Position numbers and translations under genes: made by a program
Source of the DNA: Anisus vortex
Taxonomy: Eukaryota > Mollusca > Gastropoda > Planorbidae
Assembly (NCBI GenBank): GCA_949126835.1
Contig: OX421509.1
Coordinates: 14,229,279 to 14,293,278 of the forward strand
Direction of reading: 5' to 3'
DNA length: 64,000 nt
Part shown: positions 22,331-34,576 of the stretch, one piece after another
Layout: each line of letters starts with the position of its first letter
How positions within the stretch are numbered: position 1 is the stretch's first letter
Notes under the pieces: model-generated
Seen by the model: only the letters and a program-made list of their open reading frames with translations
Told to the model about the DNA's origin: nothing
Databases searched by the model: none

Positions 22331-23228
22331 TAGGGATGTTAAACGAATACAGGAATACCGGATTCCGGTTTTGAAACCAAAATCCGGTCTTGATTTTCAG
22401 AACCGGATTTCGGTTTGTTGGTTGGAAGTTGGAATCATTACTTCAAGTAGAGGACCCTTTTTTTTTGGTTCTAATGGAAATATTTTTAATAAATAATATT
22501 GGATTCGCACAAAACAATTCCTGAAATGCCTTGCTAACACTATTTAGTCTTAGATATTGTATTTCCTTTGTTTTCAAATACCAACTATGGCTTGCGATAA
22601 AAGCAACATGAAACCAATTGTTAAGTTACAGTTACAATTAACATGAATCTTTTTACTTATTGGCTCATCTTTTAGATGTGCGCTGCTCTTTGGTGTACGC
22701 AATGGTGAGACGCAAACTAGCCCTTCCCTGTGACCCTGAAAAATTCGGCTAGACACCGCGTCTGTGTTTTATTATTAACGGCACTATTAAATACACTTTC
22801 TTTTGATCTGTGCTACGCGAAACCTTTCAATACATTATTTTACAAGTTACCATATACGCCTCTTCAAATGCTTCTTAATATTATGGTCAACGATAATCGG
22901 TAATTTGATTAACACTATTGAAAAATTGTAAGCTATTATCGGTTTTAATCAATTAGCCCAGATTTTTATTAGTTCTAAAGAATTTTATGGTAAAGAGTAG
23001 AAAATCATATTGTATTCACACAAATTAACCCCTTGAATGCCCTGCAAACACGAATTAAGTTTAAAGTATTTTTCAAATATAGGCTACCTACATAACTTCG
23101 CACATTTGGCTCTTCGGCTTGTGACTTGTGAAATTGCGCGCGGGGGAGGGGGGACCGAAATCCGGTTTTAAACCGGTTTTGTAGAACCGAGAACCGATTT
23201 TGAAGAAAACCCGGTTTTAACATCCCTA
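22331..23228. mobile_element. hAT-like non-autonomous element inside Gypsy RT
   Basis: Terminal inverted repeats TAGGGATGTTAAA and TTTAACATCCCTA bound about 898 bp with subterminal CCGGTTTTGAAACC-type motifs at both ends. It splits the Gypsy RT active-site region: SFLDDI lies to the right and DICIYSDSF to the left. Flanks show an approximate 8-bp duplication (CATATATC and GATATATC, the latter offset by 4 bp). No transposase is encoded. A similar single end is at 39771. Confidence 0.75.
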
Positions 23229-23345
23229 CGATGATATATCATCCAAAAAAGAAACAACATTGTCAAGACCCTGTAAACCAATTTGCATTAATCTAGCAAA
23301 TGTTGAAGGTGCTCACAACATGACCCAGTCGCCCACATACCTTTG
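23229..23345 (-). pseudogene. Ty3/Gypsy RT fragment, active-site part
   Basis: Minus strand encodes STFARLMQIGLQGLDNVVSFLDDI, the RT palm with the FLDD catalytic box. It continues the fragment at 21722-22330 once the hAT-like element is removed. No LTR or gag of this copy is seen; sequence to the right is unrelated. Confidence 0.75.
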
Positions 23346-23375
23346 AGCATTTAAATTCTAATGTAAGTATCTTAA

Positions 23376-23448
23376 CCCTTCCCGTACCGACCTACTTCTA
23401 TCTATGCTGCCTTCAGTTCCGCTATATACGCGCCCGGGACTGTAAGGG
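23376..23448 (-). mobile_element. 73-bp TTAA-flanked MITE, copy 2
   Basis: CCCTTCCCGT to TAAGGG, with perfect TTAA duplications at 23372-23375 and 23449-23452. Reverse orientation relative to the copy at 4576. Confidence 0.92.
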
Positions 23449-23452
23449 TTAA

Positions 23453-25030
23453 GACTTCCCACCCCCGCAGGATTGGAAAAAAAAATGTTGACAATGATGA
23501 CCTTATCTAAAATGTTACAGACTACCGTTCTATACAGAAGATTTTTGCGTCCTGTATTCTATTTTGGACGGTCTTGAATCACGAATGTCACGAGTCGTCT
23601 AAGCTAATGCACACTGAGCCTTCAATTATCAAAAGCTATCAATGTGGATTTGGTGTATACATTTAACGTGGCATATAGGGTAATGAGCAATGGGGTTTTG
23701 GCTAGTGTCTACTGGGTATCTGGTCCCAAGTGTGCCATAATAATTCTATGTGATGTCATACAACATTGACTTATTTTTGTCGAGTTTCTAGGCTCGTTTT
23801 AGGAGTTGAAATAAATTGGTAACTAGCTTAGCACTGTCACTGAACATCACACACACAAAGACTAAATCAATCAATACTTATTGTTGTACTCTGAAGAGGG
23901 CTGGAATCCGTCTTACTGTCGCGCCTACATCTTCGTTCTCCTCCCTTAAGTCAGACTGATGATAAAACTAAAGTTAAATAAGCACTAAAACATTGGCGGG
24001 GAAGGGAGAAAAAAATTCGTTTATCAAATTATTTTTATTGGCAATAATATTATTTACAAGAAACATGGGGTTTTATTACAGCACAACTAGATGAGGGGAG
24101 GAGTGAGTGGTGTAGAGGTGGTAGAGGAAGGGAGGCTAGACATCCAAGACCCTTCTGTTCCCGCCCTCCCACCTGTGTGAAGAAGTTATATAATATGGAC
24201 GTACGAAGTCCTCTGATCCAGGCACAAAAGGACTGTGGAGAGAGGGGTGAGGTGGGGAAGGAGAAAAAGGGTCAGTTCCTTTTAAACTGCTAACCACATG
24301 GGGGGGATCGCTTTAACCATGTGATGACGATGCATGTGTCGACCGTGGCGCAGATTACGCCCGTGTGCCTCTTGTGAACCCAAGGAGGAAGGGGCGGATT
24401 GGGGGTAGGGTACGGCCCGTCGTGTTTCTTATTCTTCCATACAGAGGAGCCATACAAAATAATAACGATACTAATAGAATTGAATTATACTAACTAGTAG
24501 GAAACGATATGAGTAAAATAAATGCAATGAATGTTCACGATAGCAAATGACCATAGACAGTAGTCATATAATACTAAGTAATATATCGATAAAGCATTAA
24601 ACATGCAACTGAAATAAAATCAGTGTAATGCATGAACAGTAAATATAACTTTGTGTTTAGGTTATTTAAACAAAGATTATGCGATAAAGGCAGGCAGATA
24701 AGTCTGTTTAACGCACTCAATCACACATTTCCAATGGCGGTTTATTTAGTGATACATGGACAACAACCATTAAAAGTAAATTATTTTGCTAGGCCAGATT
24801 ACTTCCAAACCCAAGTTTGGCGCCATCCCTGGCTTGTTATGTCATTTTTGCCTCTAAGGCGCTAAAAGGATGTACGTTAGACTGTTCTCAAAGCCACAAT
24901 TGTAATTCACTCAACATTTCATTGAAACAATTTCTATGGCAGTGCATACTCGCAACTACTTTATAAATTAAATATATCGTTATGCTTCTCGAACAGTGTA
25001 GTCTTGAGCGTGTAGAGTGTAGCATTATAT
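23453..25030. other. Intron 2 sequence of gene A, nothing recognised
   Basis: Mixed-composition sequence with a purine-rich stretch around 24090-24300. No coding, tRNA or repeat family was assigned. Confidence 0.45.
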
Positions 25031-25035
25031 GCTTA

Positions 25036-25100
25036 CTAGTGGTTATGCCCGTTAAAATGACGGGGAAACGAATGACTACAATGTGTTTTGTCAAGAGAGA
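25036..25100 (-). mobile_element. Helitron-like 3' terminus, isolated copy 5
   Basis: CTAG at 25036-25039 with the hairpin CCCGTTAAAATGACGGG on the plus strand. The left flank (ATTATATGCTTA) differs from copies 1-4, so this is an independent insertion of the family. Body extent unclear. Confidence 0.6.
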
Positions 25101-25265
25101 AATTTATCTATTATAGTAGCAAATTGTACAATTATTTTCAATGCCATAGAGCTATTTTGCTGTTAAGAGATAGTAACAAATGTATTGACTATTTACACAA
25201 AGAAAAAAAAAATGTAATTATTTTATATTTTACAATGTTAATATACATTTTGTTTTGCACTAGAC

Positions 25266-26415
25266 CATAGGTTCTCAACCTTGTTCGGCTCACCGCCCCC
25301 TTTTACATTTTTTTTCCGCTCACCGCCCCCCCCTTCCAACTTTTATTTAGCGCCCATTCCACCCACCCTTTTTCCACCCGTCTGGAATATAGTTTCAGCA
25401 ATTTTTTTAGGCGAATTAGACTTTTTGTGGGTTAATTATTAAAAAAAAAAAAAACTGAAAAGAAAACATATTGTAAGTCTTAATAGATCAAAAAATTGCC
25501 TAAACAAACGGATTAAATAAATCAATATTAATGTGAATCGTTTGCCTGGTGTGTTGCTAGCAATTTGCCTATTTTTGTTTCAATTTCGGTTGCAAAAGCA
25601 ATAAAATAATAATATAAGGTCTAATAATAAGTCACATTTGTTATATTACAAAACAGAACTTGTTCGGCATCACTATTGAATCAAATGTGGAAACATTTTT
25701 TAATTGAAGGGAGATAATAAGCCCGTTTTATTTGAGCTAATATTTCTTTTGTTTTTTTCTTTTATAAAAAAATAAATGGCTTACAATTTATAACTTTGAA
25801 ATGATCAAACTGTAAAAAGTATTTGAAAATTATCTAAATATTATATGATTAAATAATAAATAATATGTATATTTTCAAGAATTACAATAACTACCCAGTT
25901 TGTATGATTACTACTTATTTATACATCTTAACTACAATGAGGTGTCAATATAAAATATCAATTACATTAAGGACATCTCAGTAAAACTAAGATCAAAATA
26001 TCATTAATATTAACAGATGTTAGGGCGACAGTGATCGGTCAGCAGGGTTGACAGTCCAGTGAACCAACTACTGGACCAGCCGGCCGCACACCATATTTGC
26101 AAAATACTGACCCCAACTTCATCGAAAAGTCACTGCGATTCATATTTCTTATTAATATATGCCTAATAATATGTAGACATACTGTTGGGGGATATCAGAT
26201 ATTTAGCAGCACTTGCGTTTACATCACATTTCATCCAAAAACGAATCGATTCAAATAGCTGAGGTGTTCAAAGTAGGCCTACATCAGGTACGTTTGTACC
26301 ACCCACTTGCCCTTCATCGCCCCCCCCAATCGCCCCCGGGAATGTCAGCGCCCCCCTAAAGCTTCTCACCGCCCCCCGGGGGGGGGGGCGATATCGCCCC
26401 CGTTGAGAACCTGTG
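25266..26415. mobile_element. SPIN-like hAT non-autonomous element, 1150 bp
   Basis: TIRs CATAGGTTCTCAACC and CGTTGAGAACCTGTG with C-rich subterminal blocks (CACCGCCCCC); flanked by an 8-bp duplication CACTAGAC / CATTAGAC (25258-25265, 26416-26423). The GGTTCTCAACC terminus is that of SPIN-type hAT elements. Internal sequence around 25630-25910 is shared with 31370-31670 and with 41615-41830. No intact transposase. A SINE family 2 fragment sits inside at about 26045. Confidence 0.85.
26045..26095 (-). mobile_element. SINE-like family 2, partial copy
   Basis: GTTGACAGTCCAGTGAACCA then CTGGACCAGCCGGC, matching the head of the element at 19549-19700. Only the head survives. Confidence 0.55.
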
Positions 26416-26623
26416 CATTAGACAATAAAAGATTTAGTCGAATGTCAATGTTTTTTAGTTTGAATTAAGAATGTTCCAATCCGCTGAAAATGTACACGCG
26501 CGCCACGCTATCTACTAGATTTACTAGATCTATATTTTTGGCGGTAAATCATAAGCCCAATGGATACTTAGATTAATACAGTATTTCAAGTATAGGCCTT
26601 ATTTCAAGAACTATATGTTTCAG

Positions 26624-26834
26624 ATTTGCTGGGTACTATTTGATAATGTGTGTGATATAAGGAAACGCATTCTTGGATGTTCGTGTAAAAGCTATGTAAA
26701 TGGAGTATTCGAAATTGTACTTAACAAGACAGCTGAACCTGTTGAGTCGGAAGGCTCTATACGTGTATTATCGGAAGGACTTCCAACGGATAACACGACT
26801 TATAGCAACACAGTTACATTGCCAGCAATTTATT
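26624..26834 (+). CDS. Gene A exon 3: second half of Ig-like unit 1
   Basis: Acceptor ATGTTTCAG before 26624 and donor GTAAGT at 26835; starts phase 0, ends phase 1. Translation begins ICWVLFDNVCDIRKRI, then LGCSCKSYV, FEIVLNKTAEP, EGSIRVLSEG and ends VTLPAIY. Four Cys lie in the first 26 residues. The Cys pattern, the N-glycosylation sites (NKT, NTT) and the LPAIYS ending across the exon junction fit the first Ig-like unit of FREP-type proteins. It lies 9.1 kb after exon 2 but continues its frame exactly. Expected product: secreted, disulfide-bonded. Confidence 0.72.
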
Positions 26835-27044
26835 GTAAGTAACTTTTGATACAATGTGTTCACCATGGCTCACAATTCTATGACTTGTCCTAGCTCGATA
26901 GAATGACAAGGAAGAGGGTTAATTAAAATTAGAAAGGTCGGAACGCCCAGCAAAAGCACCAACATAATATGGAAACATACATACATCTATAAATACATAA
27001 AATTCATACATACACGCAAGACGCACACAAACCAACAAAAGCTA

Positions 27045-27110
27045 CCACTTAAACACACACACACACACACTCACATACACAATCACACACGCAATGGGGC
27101 ACACGTATTG
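27045..27110. repeat. (CA)n-rich microsatellite
   Basis: Interrupted CA repeat downstream of gene A exon 3. Confidence 0.85.
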
Positions 27111-27254
27111 GCAACTCCTAATGAGGTCTGAACATTTGGGTTCAACGGACAGGTCTTAATTAATCATAAGGGTTGAACATGTACCAACATTTCCGGGCCC
27201 ATTCGTTCATTTGCTAACAAAACAAGTCTGTGTGCTGCGTTACTAGTTGTACTA

Positions 27255-27382
27255 TGAGTAAAAAAAGATTTAGGGGATGACATTTTATTTCATTGCCTAA
27301 AGATGTTGCCGAAAGGAAGCGATTGATTGTGTACGTCAAACGTGAAGAATCACCTATTTATAATATCGAACCTATTGCTTGA
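27255..27382 (+). pseudogene. Possible THAP-like domain remnant
   Basis: Starting at ATG 27255 one frame reads MSKKRFRG, a TGA stop, then HFISLPKDVAERKRLIVYVK. The H-F-x-x-P-K-D...R pattern recalls the THAP zinc finger of transposase-derived proteins, but the expected N-terminal Cys pair is not visible. Weak; could be chance. Confidence 0.2.
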
Positions 27383-28326
27383 TGCAAATGAACTTTCGTT
27401 TTTAAACCAATAAATGCTACTCTTGATTATTTTATCAACATTTAATATTTCACATTTTATAAATTTTAATTAACGCGACTAACATTTTGAGAATTAATGA
27501 TCGTATACTCAATTTTGATGTTAAAAACGGAATCCTCATTACTAATCTTGTAGCCTTTGTATATTTTTTTAAAAGACCAGGACTGGTCGTCGAGGTTGAA
27601 ATTAATTGTCAAACACCAGCAAAGGCTTGTTGTTGTTTTTTTTCTACTGGAAGTATACCGGAAATTCGTGAACACGTTTGACCATGACCTATAGAATAGA
27701 TCAGGCCTTATTAAGACTTGTCCATACATCCATAAATTTTCGTTTGGCGTAAATTCACTCTTATTGACTTATATGTAATAGTTTTTGTGTGATAATAAAC
27801 AGTATAGGCCTATAGTTCTACAAAACTATTTGATTCATTCTTATAATAGATGTTATAGTCCTATTATTTGGAGTGTAAATTACCTTGTTAGAGCCAGAAA
27901 CTCAATGTAAACACTAAAATATCAATAATTGACCAACACTCATGTTTAGTCCAGCAATTGTACTACCGGTCGTCCTTTTACAAAACGCAGCCAATAGAAG
28001 AGGATGAATTACTGTTCCCTCATGATACACTGGAACAACCTGGTCCTGTCTGCACTAAATTGTAACATAATTCAGTCCTGCAACATACTCATACGTAAAT
28101 GTACCTCGCACGTGAGTTTTGGCCGAAAATCTCCTCACAACATGTGACATAAAAATATATTTTAAAATTACTTAGATGTCTTTATATATGCATACACAAT
28201 ATTGTCGAATTGCACTAAACATTTAAACAGACTAATTCAATAGATCACTTGCAAATATAACCTTGGCGCTTTTCAATGTCCAAAAAGAAAGTTGTTTGTT
28301 TCAATTAGAACTATTGGATCTTATTT

Positions 28327-28425
28327 ATTACAGACACTTCTTGTATAAAGAAGTTTATTACGCCCTACGTTCATCCGTGGTCCGAGTTTAGTCTTGAATT
28401 TTTATTAATTAGATTCGACTAAAAA
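28327..28425. repeat. Interspersed repeat family R4, partial copy
   Basis: Shares CATCCGTGGTCCGAGT and flanking words with copies at 46907-47340, 59328-59590 and 63628-64000. Noncoding; class unknown. Confidence 0.6.
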
Positions 28426-28537
28426 AGGGAAATTCTACTTTCAAATAAGTCGCTTTGTGCCTTACGGTAATTTTGAGATATTTAGCTATCCTTATAGTGA
28501 ATGCTGAATTCGATGGTGAAGAAATAGTCTCACAGCT

Positions 28538-28768
28538 ATGAGAGTTTTACTGTGCCCCTTATCTGAACCTGATTTTGAAAAATTTCTAATTTACTATACC
28601 GGTAATGTCTCCAAACGTCTGCTTCGAGTTGTGAAGACGGTAGGATCTTTATATCACTTCTTTCGAATCTTGGAATGCGACCCGGAAGAACCACTGCATG
28701 ATCCTCTCAAAGTTTCGCAAAAATGTATCTTCCTGGTCGACATCCTAAAGCCGCAAAGACTGTGTTAA
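28538..28768 (+). other. 76-codon ORF of unknown nature
   Basis: Open from 28538 (ATG, MRVLLCPLSEPDFEKF) to a stop at 28766. No domain recognised. It lies between an R4 fragment and a LINE fragment inside gene A intron 3, so a transposon remnant is the most likely source. A stretch PEEPLHDPLKVSQK looks protein-like but is not diagnostic. Confidence 0.25.
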
Positions 28769-28914
28769 AGATTTCAACAAATTGCATATTTATATAGAGC
28801 TATTCATTACAAAGTCTTCGAATGCGCTTTCCATTTACCATACGTTATTAAAATAAATCGAAAAACTGTGTTTTTCATTTTGTTTTAAAAATGACTATAA
28901 TGTCGACTTGTTTT

Positions 28915-29300
28915 ATTGTGTTCGGAAGTTTATTCCACCACAGAGGTGTTACGGCACTGTAGGAGCAAGCTGCAAATGTTTTACTTTTTATGCTCGATAC
29001 CTTGAGTTGTAGATAATATTTTTTTGAACGCAGCCTTGTTTTGTCTGATGTCTGTATGCTCGACCGTGGATCTCATGTACTGGGGAGATTGACCATGAAG
29101 GCTTTTATAGTATAGTCTGAACTTTAAATTTCATCCTAAGTGCTATAGGTAGCCAGTGCAATTTTTTTTTAAACGGGTAGATGAGTTTTCGTCATTGTTC
29201 AGATCAATTTTTGCAGCCATGTTTTGGACCCCTTGTACTTTTTTTGTTACTCCCTTTATTTTAATTTCTGTCTGGGTGGTTGAAATCATCGAGCAAGAAT
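28915..29300 (-). pseudogene. LINE C-terminal remnant (L2/CR1-like group)
   Basis: Minus-strand, frame-shifted pieces: MAAKIDLNNDENSS, then KFRLYYKSLHGQSPQYM (compare the K-HG-AP-YL motif of this LINE group), then YSAVTPLWWNKLPN (compare W-N-LP). Order is right for the end of a LINE ORF2. It is a different family from the element at 6952. Confidence 0.55.
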
Positions 29301-29305
29301 TGGCT

Positions 29306-29720
29306 TCGATTTTTCGACCACTTCCCGTGGTCCAATCGACCTGAAATTCGGACAGCAGATTTGTGGCGTTTAACAATACATTCTATCAAATTTCCAATTA
29401 AAACAACTTAATAATACTACACTTATGACAAGTATAAGTATAAAGTATACGAAAAATTTTGGTTTCACTTTAAAAATGCCTGTGCAACTTTTTATAGTTT
29501 TTCGGCGCAAAGCTAGAAAAAAAAATTATGCGCTAAGATTATTTTTTAGAACAATTCATACGGAGTAAGGAGACATTTTTGAGATTTGCGACACAGATAT
29601 TTTTCTGTACGTTTCATTTGCAGTAGTCAATCAATTATTTAATTACATGATGGTAAACTTAGTTTGCAAATAAAGGGAGTATAATAAAAACTTCGTTTTT
29701 ATGGTTTTCTTGTTCAAATC
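29306..29720 (+). repeat. Interspersed repeat family R5, copy 1
   Basis: Begins TTTCGACCACTTCCCGTGG and matches 35996-36370 closely over 400 bp. Related sequence also occurs at 33960-34165 and inverted at 56645-56880. Noncoding. Confidence 0.8.
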
Positions 29721-30826
29721 TCACTCTGGTAGTCCAATGTACAGATATTTCGCGTAGTCTAGCTCAGAGATCACCAGGCCTACGATTAATGTCTCACGTG
29801 CCTCTTTTGTTAGAATGTTTCTAATACTTTTTATTATCTGCAGATTCCACATTGCAGACGTACTTTTGTTTTTTATTTGCTCTTTGAGGGTTAGATATTT
29901 ATGGTACGCCTCAATTTCTTCAAAAAGACTGCATGTTTCGCTGTGGCGTAGCCAGGTTTTGACGCTAGGGGGGAGCGAACTTTTAGGAAAAAGGCCCCAC
30001 TTTTTGAATTTTTTTCCAGATTAATAAGCTTAGAAGAACTAAGAATTCGTACGTATCAAGTGTTATGAGAAAATCCTGTGCCTCAGGATACACATAGACC
30101 CTACTGTATAATAGTGCAGTATTTTTTTTAAACCATTCCCGATTTTTACTTGCAACTATTAGTGATGGAAATTTCTACAAAATTGATTGCATCTGTTGCT
30201 CATTTTCGGGATGAGTAGGCCTATCTAGTGTCGAACAATATTTATAGAATCAATGCGAATACTTCTATAGGACTGAATTCTTCTTCGTTTTAATTTTGAA
30301 AGACGAGATAAATCGCCAATATAGACATTTTTAAAGAGATAAAAAAAAAAAATAGAGTTTCAACATTTTTATTTACTGCATCTATGTGATACGTTATAGG
30401 AACGCTCTATTCTTTTCTCATTTTTTCCTCTCAGCTATTAAACACCACGCCCGATGGTAATATCCTTAGCAAACAGAATTTTTTTTAAACAAGTTGTTTC
30501 TCTTCTTTTCTTGTTTCTTTTAAATTATGTGGGTATCTTTTTTTTTTTTTTGCGAAGTTCATGTAACCATGTTTTTTTATCAATACACGTATACGGCCGA
30601 GAAGGAGAAAGCCAGCGCGCTTTAAGTCACATTATTACTTTTCGGTGAGTACACCAGACTTGAACCACACCTTTTTTTTAGAATGCGAGCGAGCGTACTC
30701 TTTTGGGTCTCGGAGAACTAACTCTGCTGTGTCCACTGATACATCACCGTAAAAGTTAGGCACAAACGGTTGGCCGTTCCTGTCCACTCTAAGTTCCTGC
30801 TTATGACTTGGTATTCACTAGAAAAG

Positions 30827-31735
30827 GGGTCGGCAACCTAAGGCGATTTTCAATGGCACGCTAGAGACCTCCAAGAGGTGTTTAATTATTGATGAAAACA
30901 AAAACAACTATATTGTTCAGTAATATTTAGTGAAATCAATTTCACAACATTTAACTATATGTACTTCCCTTTACAAAGGCATATATTAAGATAGATTGTT
31001 GGGCTTTTTCAGAAGCACATCGAAGCACTCAACGTGGAGTTTCAAGACTTTCAAATTGATTTTTTCATACCTAATCAAGTATAACTGGCTTAATCTTACT
31101 ACGACCTTTTTAGATGTAGATACTTTTTTTTAAATTAAGTATAGGGATATTGGCGATTTGAAAACGTAGCCAGTTGAATTTTAAACCTTTAATGAAATGG
31201 ACATCGAAATGTGCCAAATTGTTTACGAGATAAACTCCTCAAGGTTGAATGGACACATAATTAATGCAGGAAATGTTTACTTACAACTATTTAACTTAAA
31301 TTAATTTTATACCTCTAATATAATTAAATCCACAACGCTAGTTTATGTCAGAAAATAATATTAGTCAGTAAGTAATATTTGTTATATTACAAAACATTAC
31401 TTGTTTGGCATCACTATTGAATCAAATTTAGAATCTTTATTTTAATTAAAGGGAGATAATTAGCTACATTTATTTCCGCTAATATTTCTAATATTATGTT
31501 TTTTAATTTTTATTTTGTAAAAGACAAAATGGTCTACAAATTATAACTTTATAATGACCAAACTGTCAAAAAGTAGTTGAAAATTGTATAAATATTATAT
31601 GACTAATATAATATATGCACATTTTTTGAACATTACATTAACTACCCAGTTTGTATGATTACTTTGTATCAATTCCGCTAGACGTTATTCAATCAGGACT
31701 AAAGTATTTTCATAAGATCCTGGCTTTTTCGATCC
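30827..31735 (+). mobile_element. hAT-like element fragment
   Basis: Left end AAGGGGTCGGCAACCTAAGG is a hAT terminus type (G-G-G-G-T-C-G-G-C-A-A-C-C). Internal 31370-31670 is homologous to the SPIN-like element at 25266. A matching right end was not found, so it is truncated or rearranged. Confidence 0.5.
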
Positions 31736-32713
31736 CAACTTGGGATATTGGCTTTTTGTTCGCGGACCTTGGCTTATTAACTTGGCTTTTTCTATCAAGA
31801 ATATATTAGCATTATTTTATGTAGTTTAGTGTCCAAAACGTATTTTGGGAAGCGATTATTTTAAGAAGCGATTAAAAGTATAAATGCATATGTCATCTTT
31901 ACTGCTACGGCAGTTTGGGCTAGACTCATAGCGTCACTGTGTCACCGGTGACGGCTCGGTTAATTCGTATAAAAACAGTGCTGAGGTGGCTGGAAATTGA
32001 GTGAATGTTTAAGGTGGCAACGAGGTGAAGTGGTTTATAATTAATCTATCCTCACATTTGACAACACAAAATCAATTGATCAGACATCATGGTGAACACC
32101 CACCAAAGCAGCTTATTGCGAGTGAATAGAAGAGATATTCCACATCATATGACTATGTAGGTTATTAACTGGAAGCCTTCCAAAGAGGTTGATACAAAAA
32201 ACAATGCGGGGAGGGAGGAGAGACAAATAGTGTAAATAAGTAAACTGATGGGGCAAAGTGTAGGCAAATAGTATAAATAGGTGGGGGGCAACATTTTGCA
32301 TCGGCAAAATAGTACACTGTTTGGGGTGGGGGCAATAATAAATCAGGCTTTTGCAGCATTTGTGCATGATTTCGAAAACTCCCCCCCCCCCCCTGGCTAC
32401 GCTACTGTTGTTTCCTTCCAACCCATAAACATTGTATGAACCTTTGTTAGTTTCTCCTGGTTAAAGCTGAAAAATATAAAAATCAATTTGAAAAATATAA
32501 ACAGCAAACCATGCATTTGCTATATTGTAGCTAAAATATTTCAATATTTATACAAATATTTGTAAAAAAATATTCAAAAGGTTCATGATTGAAAATATTT
32601 TTTGATAAGTTAAATTGGTGGGAAGAGAAGGCATACGTGCTTGACATCGAACTTGTAACAGTGTTTGCGTTTCGTAAGTGCGGCAAATTTTAGAGTAAAG
32701 AAAAACGTGTCTT

Positions 32714-32975
32714 ACCAAAGTCTATAATAAGATGAACCGCTTGTTTTTTTTTTAGAGCTTATATGTTCTTTTTTTTTTCGTGCACAACCAACAAGGCTGT
32801 CTTGAATGACTTCTACGCTCCAACGATTTTAATCTTACTTTTCCATTGAGAAAATCATAGCGAATTACTAGACCGAAAGTACTTAGTGCGATTGGAAATT
32901 TTGAAACTAAGTGTTTCAATTTATTAAAGAACAGAAATTTTAAAGCTCACGGTCCATCTTATTATAGTCTTTGGT
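32714..32975. mobile_element. 262-bp MITE with 26-bp TIRs
   Basis: TIR starts ACCAAAGTCTATAATAAGAT and ends as its inverse with about two mismatches in 26 bp. No ORF. A similar TIR start (ACCAAAGTCTACCATAGG) is at about 60648. Target duplication not clear. Confidence 0.8.
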
Positions 32976-33422
32976 CTAACTTTTAAATATTTAAGCTGGA
33001 GTTTTATTTGTTTAAGTTTATTAGTGGGTAGTTAATGGCAATATTCCATAGCAGTCATCTTTATCACTTGAGCTTGATCTACCAATATCCTCGTACTTTA
33101 GTGTTGCAATATTCTCTTGTATTACATTTTCAATACTTTTTTTAAAAGTCATTTTCATTGTTGATGTTGGCGTTACGGACAGAGTTTACCCAAAGATTGC
33201 TCTTTTCTCACAGAAGCTTTCGTGTTGAAGTAAAGAAGCATATACAAATGCTAAGAGTGTTGGATAAATTCAAGTGCCGGTCTCGTTCAATGAATCGGCC
33301 AAACCTAACATCGCGTTTGTTTACATGAAATTCCTAAAAACACTACTAATCTAGATCTATTAATTAATGTAAGCATTTTAGTTAGTTTCTGTCTTCAAAA
33401 GACGAACGATCTGTTATATTAA

Positions 33423-33821
33423 AATGAGGTCTATGCACAATTCCTTAGAGACAGAAAATCGATCACGTGATACATTGTAAACTAAAACAAAAATGGCTGA
33501 TTTTACATTGATCTTAATGGCACCTTTGCTTATTAAAAATTTTAATTTTTCACACAACCTTGAATATTGTGATATTATAAATGATGCTCACGGAAGCAAC
33601 AATGATTATAGACACATAATTATTAAAGGACAACACCTATTTGTTGATCTTTCAAAGGAAATCTATGAAAAAGATTTTAGATTATTTACATGATAATTTA
33701 GAGGTAGAATTTGCGCACCCAGCAGAAGCGTAGTAAGTGCCCATCTCATTCAATTCATTGTTTATCAAGAATGTCTAACAATGATCACGTGACCGGAAAA
33801 GATTTCTGCATAGACCTCATT
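33423..33821. mobile_element. 399-bp MITE-like element with a 66-codon ORF
   Basis: Perfect 15-bp inverted repeats AATGAGGTCTATGCA / TGCATAGACCTCATT with TTAA overlapping both edges (33419-33422 and 33820-33823). Inside, ATG at 33493 opens 66 codons (MADFTLILMAPLL...) to 33690. The frame has no domain I recognise; it may be a captured or truncated coding piece. Confidence 0.65.
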
Positions 33822-33886
33822 AATTAGAGGCAGCTCTTTCGAACGACACCAAAAAAGATGGGTCAGATCGAAAGGAGGATTTCTCA

Positions 33887-33911
33887 GTGACGATCTTCAG
33901 AAGATCGTCAC
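33887..33911. repeat. 25-bp hairpin palindrome
   Basis: Two 12-bp arms (GTGACGATCTTC and its inverse) around a single A. It could be a transposon end or cruciform-forming site; not a terminator context. Confidence 0.8.
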
Positions 33912-33959
33912 CAACCATTTTTTTGCTAAATATTCACATTAAAATGTACAGGCTGTTAC

Positions 33960-34165
33960 ATTAAAAAAAATATTTACATAATTTAGAATAATTTTTAGAA
34001 TAAAAACTCACCGTACAAATTGGCAAGAATAAATTAATCATTAGAAACTATCAAAATCCGAAATCCATATGTTACACCGCTACGATACATTTCAAGCTGT
34101 ATCTCAAAATAGCTCGAGGCACAAAGCGACTCGTATCATCGTGGACAGTTACCAATTTTCTATAG
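33960..34165. repeat. Interspersed repeat related to R5
   Basis: Shares AACTCACCGTA-like, ATCCGAAATCC and GGCACAA(A/T)GCGACTC words with 36455-36705. Diverged, noncoding. Confidence 0.55.
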
Positions 34166-34226
34166 CTAGTGTTTGTCTAGAATCGTCTCAAGTCTCAATC
34201 TTTAAAGATTTGATTAGACTCTAGTT

Positions 34227-34576
34227 CAGGGTGTCGGGAACATATGGCTCGCGAGCCAGATGGCTCTTTTGATGGCTGCATCTGGCTCGCAGACAAATGT
34301 TCGATTATTTAAAAAAAATCTTTTTTTTTTAGACTTTTTAATCTACATATTAATTGCATATCAATATTTCATTCTACAAATGAGCTAAAGTCTACTGCAG
34401 CTCAGCATCAGAATAATTCAGAGTCATAATTATTGTACTTTTAGTGTTGAAATTACACAAAATGCACACATCTACTTGAATTTTTAGTTTTAAACATAAT
34501 GTATGGCTCTCACAGAATTACTTTTCAAAATAGGGGAATCTATGGCTCTCTCAGACAAAAAGGTTCCCGACCCCTA
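34227..34576. mobile_element. 350-bp hAT MITE
   Basis: TIRs CAGGGTGTCGGGAAC and GTTCCCGACCCCTA; flanked by a perfect 8-bp duplication CTCTAGTT (34219-34226 and 34577-34584). Subterminal motif TGGCTCGCGAGCCA is palindromic. No ORF. Confidence 0.9.

Noticed and set aside
27487..27681. 64-codon ORF considered as another Ig exon of gene A
   Set aside because: No convincing acceptor or donor at its edges, and exon 3 to exon 4 phases already match without it.
29938..32412. Pairing of GTGGCGTAGCCAGG (29942) and CCTGGCTACGCTAC (32391) as one 2.5-kb transposon
   Set aside because: The termini look related, but similar ends occur singly at 36961 and 39595 and no target duplication was found, so the pairing is not secure.
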